DNA of 64,000 bases, from positions 1-64,000 of the forward strand of contig JBEVXD010000011.1 of assembly GCA_040506275.1 (NCBI GenBank), read 5' to 3'. The DNA is from Thiodiazotropha sp040506275 (GTDB lineage: Bacteria > Pseudomonadota > Gammaproteobacteria > Chromatiales > Chromatiaceae). A program made the position numbers and the translations under genes. Each line of letters begins with the position of its first letter. The first letter of the stretch is position 1. A model generated the notes under the pieces. The model was not told the origin of the DNA. It made no database searches and saw nothing but the letters and a program-made list of their open reading frames with translations. Shown here piece after piece: positions 15,977 through 24,759 of the stretch.

Positions 15977-16612
15977 TTAATTTGTAGATGCTTCAGGCAC
16001 CTTTTCTTGTTCAGTTTTCTTTTTCTGAGACTTGAGTGTAGCAACCTTTTTGGCAAGTTCCTCCAATAACCCGTCCATTCCCTTGGTTTTCACCAGGTTT
16101 CTGAATGATGTGCGGTAGTTACTCACCAGACTGACGCCATCCACTGCTACATCATAAGCGTACCAGTCTTCATTGCGGTATCGTAACTTGTAGCTCACAG
16201 CCAACTCTTGATTCGATGCGACGATATATGTCTGTACGTTTGCAAGCTTACCTTTCAACCGCTCGCGCCCCATTCGAACAGTTTGGTTGGTGTAGCTATC
16301 CATGGCTGAAAAGTAGGTCTGCTCAAGTAGTTCACGAAACAGAATAATGAACTGCTGGCGTTGCTCAGCGGTAGCCTTTCGCCAGTTAGTTGCCAAAATC
16401 ACCTGGGACATGGAATCATAGTCGAAGCGTGAACGAACGATGGTCTTAACCATTTCCCGGCGTTCATTCTTGCCAAGACTTTCATCTTTGAGTATCTCGA
16501 GGATACTGTTAACCGTCTCTTTAACTCGATCAGAAGGGGTCACTTTGGCTGCAGCCGGTAGACTGGCTGTGAACGTCAGGGTCACTAGTAAAATGGCGAA
16601 CAATCTCATCAT
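15977..16612 (-). CDS. mlaC: MlaC/Ttg2D family phospholipid-binding periplasmic protein
   Basis: This 211-residue periplasmic protein has a signal peptide (residues 1-22, ending LPAAAK). An MlaC domain follows (VKETVNSILEIL..., SRFDYDSMSQVILATNWRKAT, RDxY-type core VSYKLRYRNEDWYAYDVAVDGVSL). MlaC shuttles phospholipids between the outer membrane MlaA complex and the inner membrane MlaFEDB transporter. The other mla genes are absent here, so this is an orphan copy. The C-terminus is Lys-rich. AAGGG lies about 10 nt upstream of the ATG. A second ATG follows directly and could be used. Confidence 0.88.
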   Translation of the reverse strand: MMRLFAILLVTLTFTASLPAAAKVTPSDRVKETVNSILEILKDESLGKNERREMVKTIVRSRFDYDSMSQVILATNWRKATAEQRQQFIILFRELLEQTYFSAMDSYTNQTVRMGRERLKGKLANVQTYIVASNQELAVSYKLRYRNEDWYAYDVAVDGVSLVSNYRTSFRNLVKTKGMDGLLEELAKKVATLKSQKKKTEQEKVPEASTN

Positions 16613-16720
16613 GGGTCTTTATCCCTTATTTTTAGCTGGTTATTGAGACAACAGATTTCAGTAAAGGTGCGTGACAATGCTACAACCTGGAATCACATTT
16701 CCAGGCGCGTGTTAGCCTCT

Positions 16721-18157
16721 TTAATCACCTGCATTCTCGTCCTGGATTGGTGTGGGCTCAGGCACAACAGATAGATGCTGCTGTTTTTGGACCCCGGTAT
16801 AGTTGTCGATACACCAGCAGATAGATACTCTCTTGGGCTCTTTTTCATCTACGACCTCCTCAAGGTGGCTGTACTGAAGCAGATGCATCTCTCTCCCATC
16901 AGGCAACACCAATCGGTATCTGATTTTATTCGCTCCCGAAGTGGCCTTGTTAAACAGGGGCTCAACCAACACTCTATCCTGCTCATGAACCAACGCCAGA
17001 AAGCGCTCCAAAGTCGGTTCAAATTTACCTTTCTCCAGGCCGGTCAGGGTGAACATATCATCTTCCCACAAACAGTCACCACTGGCAGAATCCCAGCTCC
17101 ATGAGGCGCTGGGTAGAACTTCACCCATAAACGTTATCTGATGCTGTAGTCTCTTCGAGCGGTTTCTATAACGTTTGGTCTTATGCTTGATGTGCATCAA
17201 TTTATGCTTAAGCAGCTCTTCACGCCGCCTTAATCGCTTGATTGAGCGGCGGGTCTTGCTGCGGTGATGCTCAAGTCCCTTCTTTGAGCGTTTTTTTACG
17301 ATCCACACCAGTAGCAGACTCCAGGCAATCAGCAACACACCCCAGAGCAGATAGACCAGGAAGCCGGACTGATAAGGCAGCGGGCGTTCGATCCCCGGCC
17401 AATTATTCCAAATTTCATGTATCTCTTCTTCACTCAGTCGATCCATCGATTTTTGCAGCAAACTGTGCAGAGCTGGTGTGGAAGCGTGCGTCACCAAGGA
17501 GACATCAAGCGTCAGGTCGAGCTGCTGATTCGATTTAAGTCCATTGAATTGTCCGGTTTTAAGCAAATGATCTACACTGGCCGCATCACCGAGGTAGACC
17601 TGAATCCCCCCATCGAAAACAGACTGCAAAGCTGCCTCCAAGGTGGGAAATGATTTGGCGCGAAGCCCTGGCATGTAGTGAGGCAAAACCTCTTCCCAGA
17701 TACTTCCGGCAAGTACCGCAACATCCCCACTCGCCAGTCCAGCAAGCCCCTGTCCTGAAATTTTGCCCCTGGCATAAAGCCCGGCTGGTAAATTCAGGTA
17801 GGGGCGGGAAAAATGTAGATCAGCGGGGCTGGAAGCCGAATGAACCATAGCACCGATCAGATCGATTTCACCTTCCCGAAGCCCCTGCTCCAGGCGCTCA
17901 CGATTGCTGTACTTCACAACATCCAGATTCAGCCCAGTCTTCGACGATAAGGCACGCAAATAGTCAGCCGCCAGCCCCATAGCCTGACCACCTTCAAAGA
18001 AGAGCACTGGTGCAGTCATCGCAACCATGCCCACTTTCAGGTTTTGATGATCGTCCAACCACTGTTTTTCTGCCAGATTAAATCTGGAAACCTGTGCACA
18101 TACCTGACCCGCAAGAAATAGCCCTAAAAGGCCCAGACCAAGCTTCTGTAATAACAT
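16721..18157 (-). CDS. membrane sensor protein: periplasmic SBP domain, TM helix, basic coil, PAS-like domain, no output
   Basis: This 478-residue protein starts with a signal peptide. A bacterial extracellular solute-binding domain (family 3-like, as in BvgS/EvgS sensors) spans about residues 30-250. One membrane helix follows near 270-290 (FLVYLLWGVLLIAWSLLLVWIV). A very basic predicted coiled segment covers about 293-350 (KKRSKKGLEHHRSKTRRS...). A PAS-like domain with a PAC segment completes it (WSWDSASGDCLWEDDMFTLTGL ... RLVLPDGREMHLLQYSH). No kinase, GGDEF or other output domain follows before the stop. ATG 18157 has GGGGAG 7 nt upstream; an in-frame ATG at 18184 is less likely. It may act through a partner protein. 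Confidence 0.75.
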   Translation of the reverse strand: MLLQKLGLGLLGLFLAGQVCAQVSRFNLAEKQWLDDHQNLKVGMVAMTAPVLFFEGGQAMGLAADYLRALSSKTGLNLDVVKYSNRERLEQGLREGEIDLIGAMVHSASSPADLHFSRPYLNLPAGLYARGKISGQGLAGLASGDVAVLAGSIWEEVLPHYMPGLRAKSFPTLEAALQSVFDGGIQVYLGDAASVDHLLKTGQFNGLKSNQQLDLTLDVSLVTHASTPALHSLLQKSMDRLSEEEIHEIWNNWPGIERPLPYQSGFLVYLLWGVLLIAWSLLLVWIVKKRSKKGLEHHRSKTRRSIKRLRRREELLKHKLMHIKHKTKRYRNRSKRLQHQITFMGEVLPSASWSWDSASGDCLWEDDMFTLTGLEKGKFEPTLERFLALVHEQDRVLVEPLFNKATSGANKIRYRLVLPDGREMHLLQYSHLEEVVDEKEPKRVSICWCIDNYTGVQKQQHLSVVPEPTPIQDENAGD

Positions 18158-18751
18158 CCGTGAACTCCCCGCTTCACACGCCATCTACCTGTCTGTTGCA
18201 GACTATTTCATGAACAGAGCCTTCTGCCAAGACGGATTTCCAGAATATTAGACAATCATCAGCCTCTAGGGAGCTGGAATGCAGCCAATAGGCTCAAGGG
18301 GAGGTAGTTGTTTCCAGTTAGGAACCTTTGACCAAGTCATGGACCGACATCTTACCGCTACAATAGGCCGCTTCTGGGTTGTGAATCTTCACAATAGCCC
18401 GACCATTACATGCGACCCACATCTTGAATCGCCCGATTTTGTTCAACCCATACTTATTCAATTGGTCCGTTCTAAGCACTAATCTCACCATCTATTAACC
18501 CGGCGACTAAGTATGTCGTCTTCAGGGTCTCAAGCCTGCCCTTGATCAAGGCGCGGCTCGCAGGCAATGGATGTTCCCTTGTCAAGAGCCGCAACACCGA
18601 GCAAGGGCAGCCTTGAAACCCCTAACAATATGATTTTTAAAAGAGAGGCTGAAGACAACATACTTAGTCGCCGGGTTAATAAAACAGCTACAACTTCCGA
18701 AGTTTTCACTTAGCTCGTACAATGGTGAATTTCAAACCCTGTGGATAAATC
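18158..18751. other. intergenic region carrying composite repeat copy 2
   Basis: This 594-base stretch lies between divergent genes and contains the element at 18493-18681. Otherwise no gene or recognisable site is seen. Confidence 0.5.
18493..18681. repeat. composite inverted-repeat element, copy 2 (K module)
   Basis: This copy is exactly 189 bp and nearly identical to copy 1 at 6422-6610, with differences such as GGATGTTCCC for GGTTGCTCCC and GGGCAGCCTT for GGGCAGGCTT. The terminal inverted repeats are intact. High identity over 12 kb distance suggests recent duplication or gene conversion. Confidence 0.9.
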
Positions 18752-19324
18752 TTGAGCCCATATCATTATCTTCATCCCTGGCACTTTCGGCTGGCGCGAA
18801 AGGTCATTCATGCCGGAGGACTGATTGCCTATCCTACTGAGGCTGTTTTTGGCCTGGGGTGCCACCCACTTGATGGTGATGCTGTGTTGAGACTGCTGGC
18901 GTTGAAGCAGCGCCCCGCTCATAAAGGCCTTATTCTTATTGCCGATAAAGCCGAAGCACTCTACCCATATCTGGGTGACCTGCCGACCAAGGTATGGGAG
19001 CGCGTGATACAACAATGGCCAGGTCCAACCACATGGGTCGTACCCGCTTCAAAGAAGACACCAAAATGGCTTACCGGACGACACAACTCCCTGGCAGTAA
19101 GGGTTACCGACCATCCACTGGCATCGGCACTCTGTAAAATCTCAGCTACGCCTCTGGTATCGACCAGTGCCAACATTAGTCAACACCCCCCCGCCAGATC
19201 TCCATTGGAAGTCCATCTACGCTGTGGTCATGGGGTAGATCTTGTTCTGCATGGCCAAACAGGGGGGCAGACCAAGCCAACTGTGATCCGTGATGCCATG
19301 AGTGATGCGTTGATTCGTGCCTGA
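18752..19324 (+). CDS. tsaC: threonylcarbamoyl-AMP synthase (Sua5/YciO/YrdC family)
   Basis: This 190-residue cytosolic enzyme makes threonylcarbamoyl-AMP from Thr, bicarbonate and ATP for the t6A37 modification of ANN-decoding tRNAs. The YrdC signature is clear: AGGLIAYPTEAVFGLGCHP, LKQRPAHKGLILI, WPGPTTWVVPA, SLAVRVTDHP and LVSTSANISQHPPA. The short length matches TsaC rather than long Sua5. The start is a TTG that places the family N-terminus correctly. It precedes a converging thioredoxin gene. Confidence 0.92.
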   Translation: MSPYHYLHPWHFRLARKVIHAGGLIAYPTEAVFGLGCHPLDGDAVLRLLALKQRPAHKGLILIADKAEALYPYLGDLPTKVWERVIQQWPGPTTWVVPASKKTPKWLTGRHNSLAVRVTDHPLASALCKISATPLVSTSANISQHPPARSPLEVHLRCGHGVDLVLHGQTGGQTKPTVIRDAMSDALIRA

Positions 19325-19340
19325 ATTGGAAGTTCCAACA

Positions 19341-19489
19341 CGAAAAAAAACCCACCCGGGGGATGGGTGGGTTTAAAGCGCTTATATTTAACAGCGCCGG
19401 AGGAGGATCGAAACCATCAAAACTTACATTCTATGACGGCGGATCTGGAAAAAACTTTAATCCAGAACCTGTTTTTATATTACCTACCC
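19341..19489 (-). ncRNA. candidate small RNA with UCCUCCUCC motif and strong terminator
   Basis: On the minus strand a TATGAT box (19496-19501) would start RNA near 19489. The RNA would contain a hairpin (GGTTCTGGA ... TCCAGATCC), an exposed GATCCTCCTCCGG segment complementary to Shine-Dalgarno sequences, and a terminator stem AAACCCACCC/GGGTGGGTTT followed by eight T. No protein of useful size is encoded. Alternatively this is only the thioredoxin 3' UTR or a 3'-derived RNA. No known RNA family is recognised. Confidence 0.4.
19348..19374 (-). terminator. Rho-independent terminator (thioredoxin and possible small RNA; may also act on tsaC)
   Basis: A perfect 10-bp stem AAACCCACCC / GGGTGGGTTT with a 7-nt loop is followed, on the minus strand, by a run of eight T. 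It lies between convergent tsaC and the thioredoxin gene. The plus-strand U-tract is only three bases, so it should work best for minus-strand transcripts. Confidence 0.85.
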
Positions 19490-19610
19490 AAAAAGATCAT
19501 ATGCCATTGAATTAACTTACTTTATTTAACAAACAACCCTATAAGCTCACAAAAATTAAGTGATTCCGCCAAGGATTTAATTTCACCTCTTTATACTGTG
19601 GGCCATCGAT

Positions 19611-19976
19611 TCATGTTTTTTTCGGCTCAAGATGCTCATTGATCCATTCCCGTATCCAGTGGCTGGCCCGTGAACCATGAAACCGGCCAAGCTCTTTTCC
19701 ATCCACAAAAAGGATGACTGTCGGAAATCCACGTAATCGATAGTGTCCCGCCAGACGCATGTTGTCATCGACTTCAAGCTGGGCAAGGGATAGCTGCCCC
19801 GCATACTCAACAATCACCCGTTCCAGCGCGGGAGCCAGGGATAAGCAAGGGGCACACCACTCCGCCCAAAAGTCGACCAGCACCGGCTGACCATGAGATG
19901 CCTGGATCACTTTCTCTTCAAAAGAGGACTCATCTACAGGATAGATATAGGAAGGTTGTTGATTTTTACTACTCAT
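19611..19976 (-). CDS. thioredoxin-domain protein (CnoX/YbbN N-terminal-like, no TPR part)
   Basis: This 121-residue single thioredoxin fold has the active site WCAPC within VDFWAEWCAPCLSLAPALE. It also has the cis-Pro segment RGFPTVILFVDGKELGRFHG. The N-terminus (SFEEKVIQASHGQPVLVDFWA) is most like the thioredoxin domain of CnoX/YbbN, but the TPR domains of that protein are missing. The Gly-to-Ala change in the CXXC loop may shift its redox potential. ATG 19976 (MSSKNQQ) is preferred. ATG 20003 is in frame. Neither has a strong ribosome site. Confidence 0.88.
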   Translation of the reverse strand: MSSKNQQPSYIYPVDESSFEEKVIQASHGQPVLVDFWAEWCAPCLSLAPALERVIVEYAGQLSLAQLEVDDNMRLAGHYRLRGFPTVILFVDGKELGRFHGSRASHWIREWINEHLEPKKT

Positions 19977-20156
19977 ACATACTGCCCAGTGCGGATATCT
20001 CATCCGGTCGTTAAAATGGAGTTAACACCTAATTCTCAACATCCGAGTCAAGACTTCGGGTCAGCGTTACTAACCAATCATTTTCAGCGGATAGTACACT
20101 CAGACCGGCATGTTAGGTTATCTTAGGGGTTTACCCAAGCAGACAGAGTATCGATC

Positions 20157-21170
20157 ATGTCCAGCCACTATCGCCGATCCCAATTTCCTGCCACGCGTAT
20201 GAGACGTATGCGTCGGGATGACTTTTCCCGTCGATTGATGCGTGAAAACATTTTAACCCCTGCGGACTTCATATATCCCGTATTTGTTCTCGAAGGTGAG
20301 CAACAGAGAGAGGAAGTACCATCCATGCCTGGGGTTGAGCGCATGAGCATCGACCTGCTGGTGGAAGAGGCCAAACAGATTCATGCCCTGGGTATTCCTG
20401 CCATGGCCCTGTTCCCCGTCACGCCGCTATCCGCAAAAAGCGAAGACGCCTGCGAAGCCTACAACCCAGATGGACTGGCCCAACGTGCTGTACGGGCACT
20501 TAAAGCAGCTCTTCCTACACTTGGGGTGATCACTGACGTGGCTCTCGATCCATTCACCACTCATGGTCAGGACGGTCTTATCGACGACACAGGCTATGTG
20601 ATGAATGATGAAACCAAAGCGGTTCTGGTAAAGCAGGCGATTTCTCATGCTGACGCCGGTGCTGATGTGGTGGCACCATCAGATATGATGGATGGAAGAA
20701 TCGGCGCGATTCGGGAAGCACTGGAAACTCATGGACATATCCACACCAGAATTCTCTCCTATGCAGCAAAATATGCTTCCAGCTTCTACGGCCCCTTCCG
20801 TGATGCGGTTGGCTCAGCTGCAAATCTGGGTGGCGGTAACAAATACAGTTACCAGATGGATCCTGCGAACAGTGACGAGGCCTTGCACGAAGTAGGACTC
20901 GATCTTCAGGAAGGAGCTGATATGGTGATGGTAAAACCCGGTATGCCCTATCTGGATATCGTACGTCGAGTTAAAGAGACCTATCAGGTACCCACCTTTG
21001 TCTATCAAGTCAGTGGCGAATACGCGATGCTCAAGGCCGCTGCACAGAATGGCTGGCTCGACGAACAAGCGGTTGTGATGGAATCACTTCTCTGCCTTAA
21101 ACGGGCCGGCTGCGACGGTATCCTCACCTACTTTGCAAAACAGGCCGCCCTTTGGTTACAACAAGACTGA
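20157..21170 (+). CDS. hemB: delta-aminolevulinic acid dehydratase (porphobilinogen synthase)
   Basis: This 337-residue cytosolic enzyme condenses two 5-aminolevulinate molecules to porphobilinogen in heme synthesis. Both Schiff-base Lys regions are visible, LSYAAKYASSFYGPFRDA and DMVMVKPGMPYLDIV. The metal-loop region reads DVALDPFTTHGQDG without the Cys triad of zinc enzymes, so it belongs to the Mg-dependent, Pseudomonas-like type. Length is normal. aroE follows after 50 bp on the same strand, so co-transcription is possible. Confidence 0.97.
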   Translation: MSSHYRRSQFPATRMRRMRRDDFSRRLMRENILTPADFIYPVFVLEGEQQREEVPSMPGVERMSIDLLVEEAKQIHALGIPAMALFPVTPLSAKSEDACEAYNPDGLAQRAVRALKAALPTLGVITDVALDPFTTHGQDGLIDDTGYVMNDETKAVLVKQAISHADAGADVVAPSDMMDGRIGAIREALETHGHIHTRILSYAAKYASSFYGPFRDAVGSAANLGGGNKYSYQMDPANSDEALHEVGLDLQEGADMVMVKPGMPYLDIVRRVKETYQVPTFVYQVSGEYAMLKAAAQNGWLDEQAVVMESLLCLKRAGCDGILTYFAKQAALWLQQD

Positions 21171-21220
21171 CCATTGATAAAAACTCATGAGTAATCTTTA
21201 TCTGAAAGTAGATATGGTAA

Positions 21221-22033
21221 ATGGATAAATACGCAGTAATCGGTAATCCAATAGAACATAGTAAGTCGCCAGACATTCATGCGGCTTTTGCAAAGCAAAC
21301 GGGCGAACCAATAAGCTATCAGCGCCTATTGGGAGACAAAGAAAACTTCGCCGGTGATGTACGCACTTTTCTAGCTGAGGGTGGACGTGGATTGAATGTC
21401 ACAGTCCCCTTTAAGGAAGAGGCCTGGCGTATGGCCGATGAACTGAGTAATAGAGCCCACACAGCCGGTGCGGTAAACACACTTATACGTCTGGACAATA
21501 ATTTGTTACGTGGAGACAACACCGACGGGATTGGTCTGGTACGAGATCTATCAGTTAACCAGGGTTTTCGATTGGCTGACAAACGAATCCTGATGCTGGG
21601 TGCCGGCGGTGCAGTTCGAGGGGTGATGAGGCCCCTGCTTGAACAAAAACCAAAACGCATCATTATTGCTAATCGCACAGCCAGCAAAGCCTATTCACTG
21701 GCCAATGGACTGGCGCCCTATGGACAGGTCGCCGGCTGCGGATTGGATGAGATGGCGGGCATGCAATTTGATCTGATCATCAATGGCACCGCGGCTGGAC
21801 TTGCAGGAGAAGTCCCACAGATACCCGACAATATACTAGCCAAAGGTGGCTGGTGCTACGACATGCTCTATAGCAATCAGGCTACCCCTTTTCAAATTTG
21901 GGCACGTGACCATCAGGCTGCCCGCTCATTAGACGGCTTAGGTATGCTGGTGGAGCAGGCAGCTGAATCTTTCTATCTATGGCGAGACATACTTCCAGAA
22001 ACACCTCCTGTGATTTCTCAATTAAGGGGTTAG
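21221..22033 (+). CDS. aroE: shikimate dehydrogenase
   Basis: This 270-residue cytosolic enzyme reduces 3-dehydroshikimate to shikimate with NADPH. Substrate-binding motifs are NPIEHSKSP near the start, NVTVPFK with the catalytic Lys, and GDNTDGIGL with the catalytic Asp. The NADPH site is MLGAGGAVRGV followed by ANRTASKA. AGATATGGTAA precedes the ATG with a weak ribosome site. A partial copy of the composite repeat begins 2 bases after the stop. Confidence 0.97.
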   Translation: MDKYAVIGNPIEHSKSPDIHAAFAKQTGEPISYQRLLGDKENFAGDVRTFLAEGGRGLNVTVPFKEEAWRMADELSNRAHTAGAVNTLIRLDNNLLRGDNTDGIGLVRDLSVNQGFRLADKRILMLGAGGAVRGVMRPLLEQKPKRIIIANRTASKAYSLANGLAPYGQVAGCGLDEMAGMQFDLIINGTAAGLAGEVPQIPDNILAKGGWCYDMLYSNQATPFQIWARDHQAARSLDGLGMLVEQAAESFYLWRDILPETPPVISQLRG

Positions 22034-22950
22034 TCTATTAACCCGGCACCTTAATAGCTAGGTTCAGCCGAAGCGTGCCTGTACCAGTAAATAAGTATGC
22101 ACGATAACCATCGCTCAGATAATTCTAAGCCAGTTGGCATTAGTGTGCCGCTTCTCACTATTTGTGATTATCAGCTGCCTTTTGATGATCTTTATTAGCA
22201 ACATCATTCGTGCTGGAAGTCTATATCATCACTTTCATCAAGAGATGATTGGGTAATTTAGCCTCTGCTTACGTGCCTCTCTACACCATATCTTTTAATA
22301 ATCTACTACCGATGCGAAGAGAAGAGTTGAGTTATCCGCTACTTTTACGCCAGCAATTTAATATTGACATTTCTAGAAGTACTGCAGCATTAATTATATT
22401 TTCGTCTATTTGATCTATTCGTGTTGACCCTTATTGGTGTAATCACCCTGCTCTTAGGATTGGATACTGGCAACATTTACCGCTGCTCCTGACAAAATTA
22501 CTGTCGAGGTTACGACTGAATACACAATGCCGGCATACGGCACAAACATTGCGGTCATGTAGTAGTGATGGGCGCACAAACATTCACCACAGGATTTATC
22601 AGTGAACCCTCAACAAGTACCTATTGCGTTTCTGATTGAACTCGATCCTATGTACTACGAAGTAAAATAATTGAGCAGGATAACCTTGAATCTGTTCATA
22701 CAGAGCCAAAATATAATCGATACACTTCAAATTGAAGCGGTAACAGTTTTTAACCTGTAATAACCGCCAACAAGTAAGAGTGAACACTAACAATTATATT
22801 GTTTATTACACAACCGTGTCTCAGCCATCATCAGTCCAAAGATAATACTATATAAAACATGATCAAAACTTTTTATAAGCTTTCGCTATACAGCGAGGGA
22901 CATTCTATTCTTGCTAACCTATAAGAAGAGTTCTGCCACTACAAAAACAA
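22034..22950. other. AT-rich stretch without a recognised gene
   Basis: This 917-base region holds a truncated repeat at its left edge. Otherwise I see only short broken frames, for example around 22490-22670, that do not match a family I know. It looks like decayed or non-coding DNA between aroE and the convergent chemoreceptor gene. Confidence 0.5.
22036..22075. repeat. partial composite repeat, left arm only
   Basis: TATTAACCCGGCACCTTAATAG, then AGGTTCAGCCGAAGCGTGCCTG, matches the left skeleton and the start of the H module seen at 61638. The rest of the element is missing. It directly follows the aroE stop. Confidence 0.75.
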
Positions 22951-24606
22951 TCAGACTTTAAAGCGCTCAACTAAACAATTCAGTTGTTCTGCCAATTGCG
23001 CCAGATCTTCACTGGCGACCGATGTCTGCTTTGCACCAACCGAGGATTGTTCAGCCACCTCATTAATACTGACGATGCTACGATTTATTTCTTCTGTGAC
23101 CACACTCTGCTCCTCTGCTGCACTTGCGATTTGTATATTCATATTCGATATACGCTCTACCGCTGTGTTAATCGTCAGTAATGCCTCGCCTGCAACTCCT
23201 GCATGATCGACTCCAACCCGGGTCATCTCTTTGCCTGAGCTCATAGCTTGCACAGCGTTACTTGCGCCGAGCTGGAGACTGTTGATCATCTCTTCGATCT
23301 CCTTAGTCGACTCCTGGGTGCGGCCCGCCAAAGTGCGGACTTCATCCGCAACGACAGCAAAACCTCTACCCTGTTCACCTGCACGAGCTGCTTCAATAGC
23401 CGCATTAAGTGCTAAGAGGTTAGTCTGCTCAGCAATACTCTTGATCACATCTAATACAGTATTGATATTCTTACTCTCCTGTTCCAGCTTCAGAACAACA
23501 TCAGATGCCCTCTCTACTTCTCCGGATACATCGTCGATACCCTGAATAACTTGATCAATTACCTGCTTACCATCTGTAAAGGTGGTAGTTGCTTCTTCTG
23601 CAGCTGTCGCTGCTTCAATCGCATTACGAGCAACCTCTTGCACCGTCGCGCTCATCTGGTTCATCGCGGTGGCAACTTGGTTGGTTTCGCTCTGCTGTTG
23701 ATTGATACCATCTGTTGTCTGAGCCGTAACCACAGAAGCCTCTTCTGCCGCAGATGCCAATCTGGATGTGGCATCCTTAACCTCATTCACCGTAACCCGA
23801 AAGGTTTCTGCAATGTGATTCACTGCACTTGCTATATGTCCCACTTCATCTTTTGCAGAATATTCAACCCGAGCATTGAGGTCTCCCTCGGCTATTAAAT
23901 TGGCAGCTAACTCTACATTACGCACACCTCTGCCCAGACCAGAAATAATCACATAAGCCAGTATAATACTGATTATTGTGCCAATCGTCAGGGTTGCAAA
24001 TACTGTTGCAACCATCTGTTCGTAATTCATGACAGTAGACTGATAGGTCTTATCTGCCTCATCATCTACATGTTCGATCATAGCATCCACGGCTTTCAGT
24101 ATTTTAGTAAATGTAGGATTAATCGTTTTCAATAAAACGAAGTTAGCTGATTTGAATTCACCTGCTTCGATTCTAGCAATTGCTGGTAAGTAACCCTTAT
24201 TAAAGAGGAGTTCCATCTGCTCAGCGAAAATGTCAACATGTTTGCGCAACTTGTTTGGAATCGGCGTTTTTAAGTATTCCGTCCATGCGTTATTGATAGT
24301 ATCCATATCATTACGTATGGCTTCGATATGTAATGAAACGCGATGGTCGTGCATCTTCGCAAAATCACTACTTGGATCATGCTGCAAGGAGAGCAAAAGT
24401 AGCGTTCTCATTTCATGGTTGTTCTCTGCTATTTTCCCAAGAAGTTCAGCATGGTGCATATTGCTACGAAACATCTTCTCCATACCGGATTTAGCATCGT
24501 CCATTCCTGATATTCCCATCAGACTATTTGCTAAACCAACAGATACGAGCACAAAAACTAAAATACCTAATCGAAATTTAATTGGAAGATTACTCATCAA
24601 GTTCAT
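22951..24606 (-). CDS. methyl-accepting chemotaxis protein with 4HB sensor domain
   Basis: This 551-residue inner-membrane chemoreceptor has a first membrane helix at about residues 12-30. A periplasmic four-helix-bundle domain of about 160 residues follows, then a second helix near 193-218 (VATVFATLTIGTIISIILAYVIISGL) and a HAMP domain. The signalling hairpin has the highly conserved tip EQTNLLALNAAIEAARAGEQGRGFAVVADEVRTLA. There is no C-terminal CheR-binding pentapeptide. GGGAG lies 6 nt upstream of the ATG. A FliA-type promoter lies 127-153 bp upstream, linking it to the flagellar regulon. The ligand is unknown. Confidence 0.95.
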   Translation of the reverse strand: MNLMSNLPIKFRLGILVFVLVSVGLANSLMGISGMDDAKSGMEKMFRSNMHHAELLGKIAENNHEMRTLLLLSLQHDPSSDFAKMHDHRVSLHIEAIRNDMDTINNAWTEYLKTPIPNKLRKHVDIFAEQMELLFNKGYLPAIARIEAGEFKSANFVLLKTINPTFTKILKAVDAMIEHVDDEADKTYQSTVMNYEQMVATVFATLTIGTIISIILAYVIISGLGRGVRNVELAANLIAEGDLNARVEYSAKDEVGHIASAVNHIAETFRVTVNEVKDATSRLASAAEEASVVTAQTTDGINQQQSETNQVATAMNQMSATVQEVARNAIEAATAAEEATTTFTDGKQVIDQVIQGIDDVSGEVERASDVVLKLEQESKNINTVLDVIKSIAEQTNLLALNAAIEAARAGEQGRGFAVVADEVRTLAGRTQESTKEIEEMINSLQLGASNAVQAMSSGKEMTRVGVDHAGVAGEALLTINTAVERISNMNIQIASAAEEQSVVTEEINRSIVSINEVAEQSSVGAKQTSVASEDLAQLAEQLNCLVERFKV

Positions 24607-24732
24607 TACTTACTCCCTTATAGCTGCTATACATCTTTACTATCTAAAACTGGTCGTTGAACTTGTTTGCGAGATCCTTTCACTTGATATCATCCTGATG
24701 TAAAAAGTACATCTCTGTGCACTTGGGAGACT

Positions 24733-24759
24733 CTATCGTCAGGCCATGACAAAAGTTTA
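24733..24759 (-). promoter_or_regulatory. FliA (sigma-28) type promoter for the chemoreceptor
   Basis: On the minus strand TAAACTTT - 11 nt - GACGATAG matches the sigma-28 consensus TAAAGTTT - N11 - GCCGATAA at 7 of 8 and 6 of 8 positions with exact spacing. It lies 127 bp ahead of the chemoreceptor ATG on the correct strand. This is typical for late flagellar and chemotaxis genes. Confidence 0.72.

Noticed and set aside
19388..19420. GGTTTCGATCC on the minus strand resembling a tRNA T-loop
   Set aside because: The flanking five bases do not pair and no anticodon arm is found upstream, so it is treated as part of a small RNA candidate instead.
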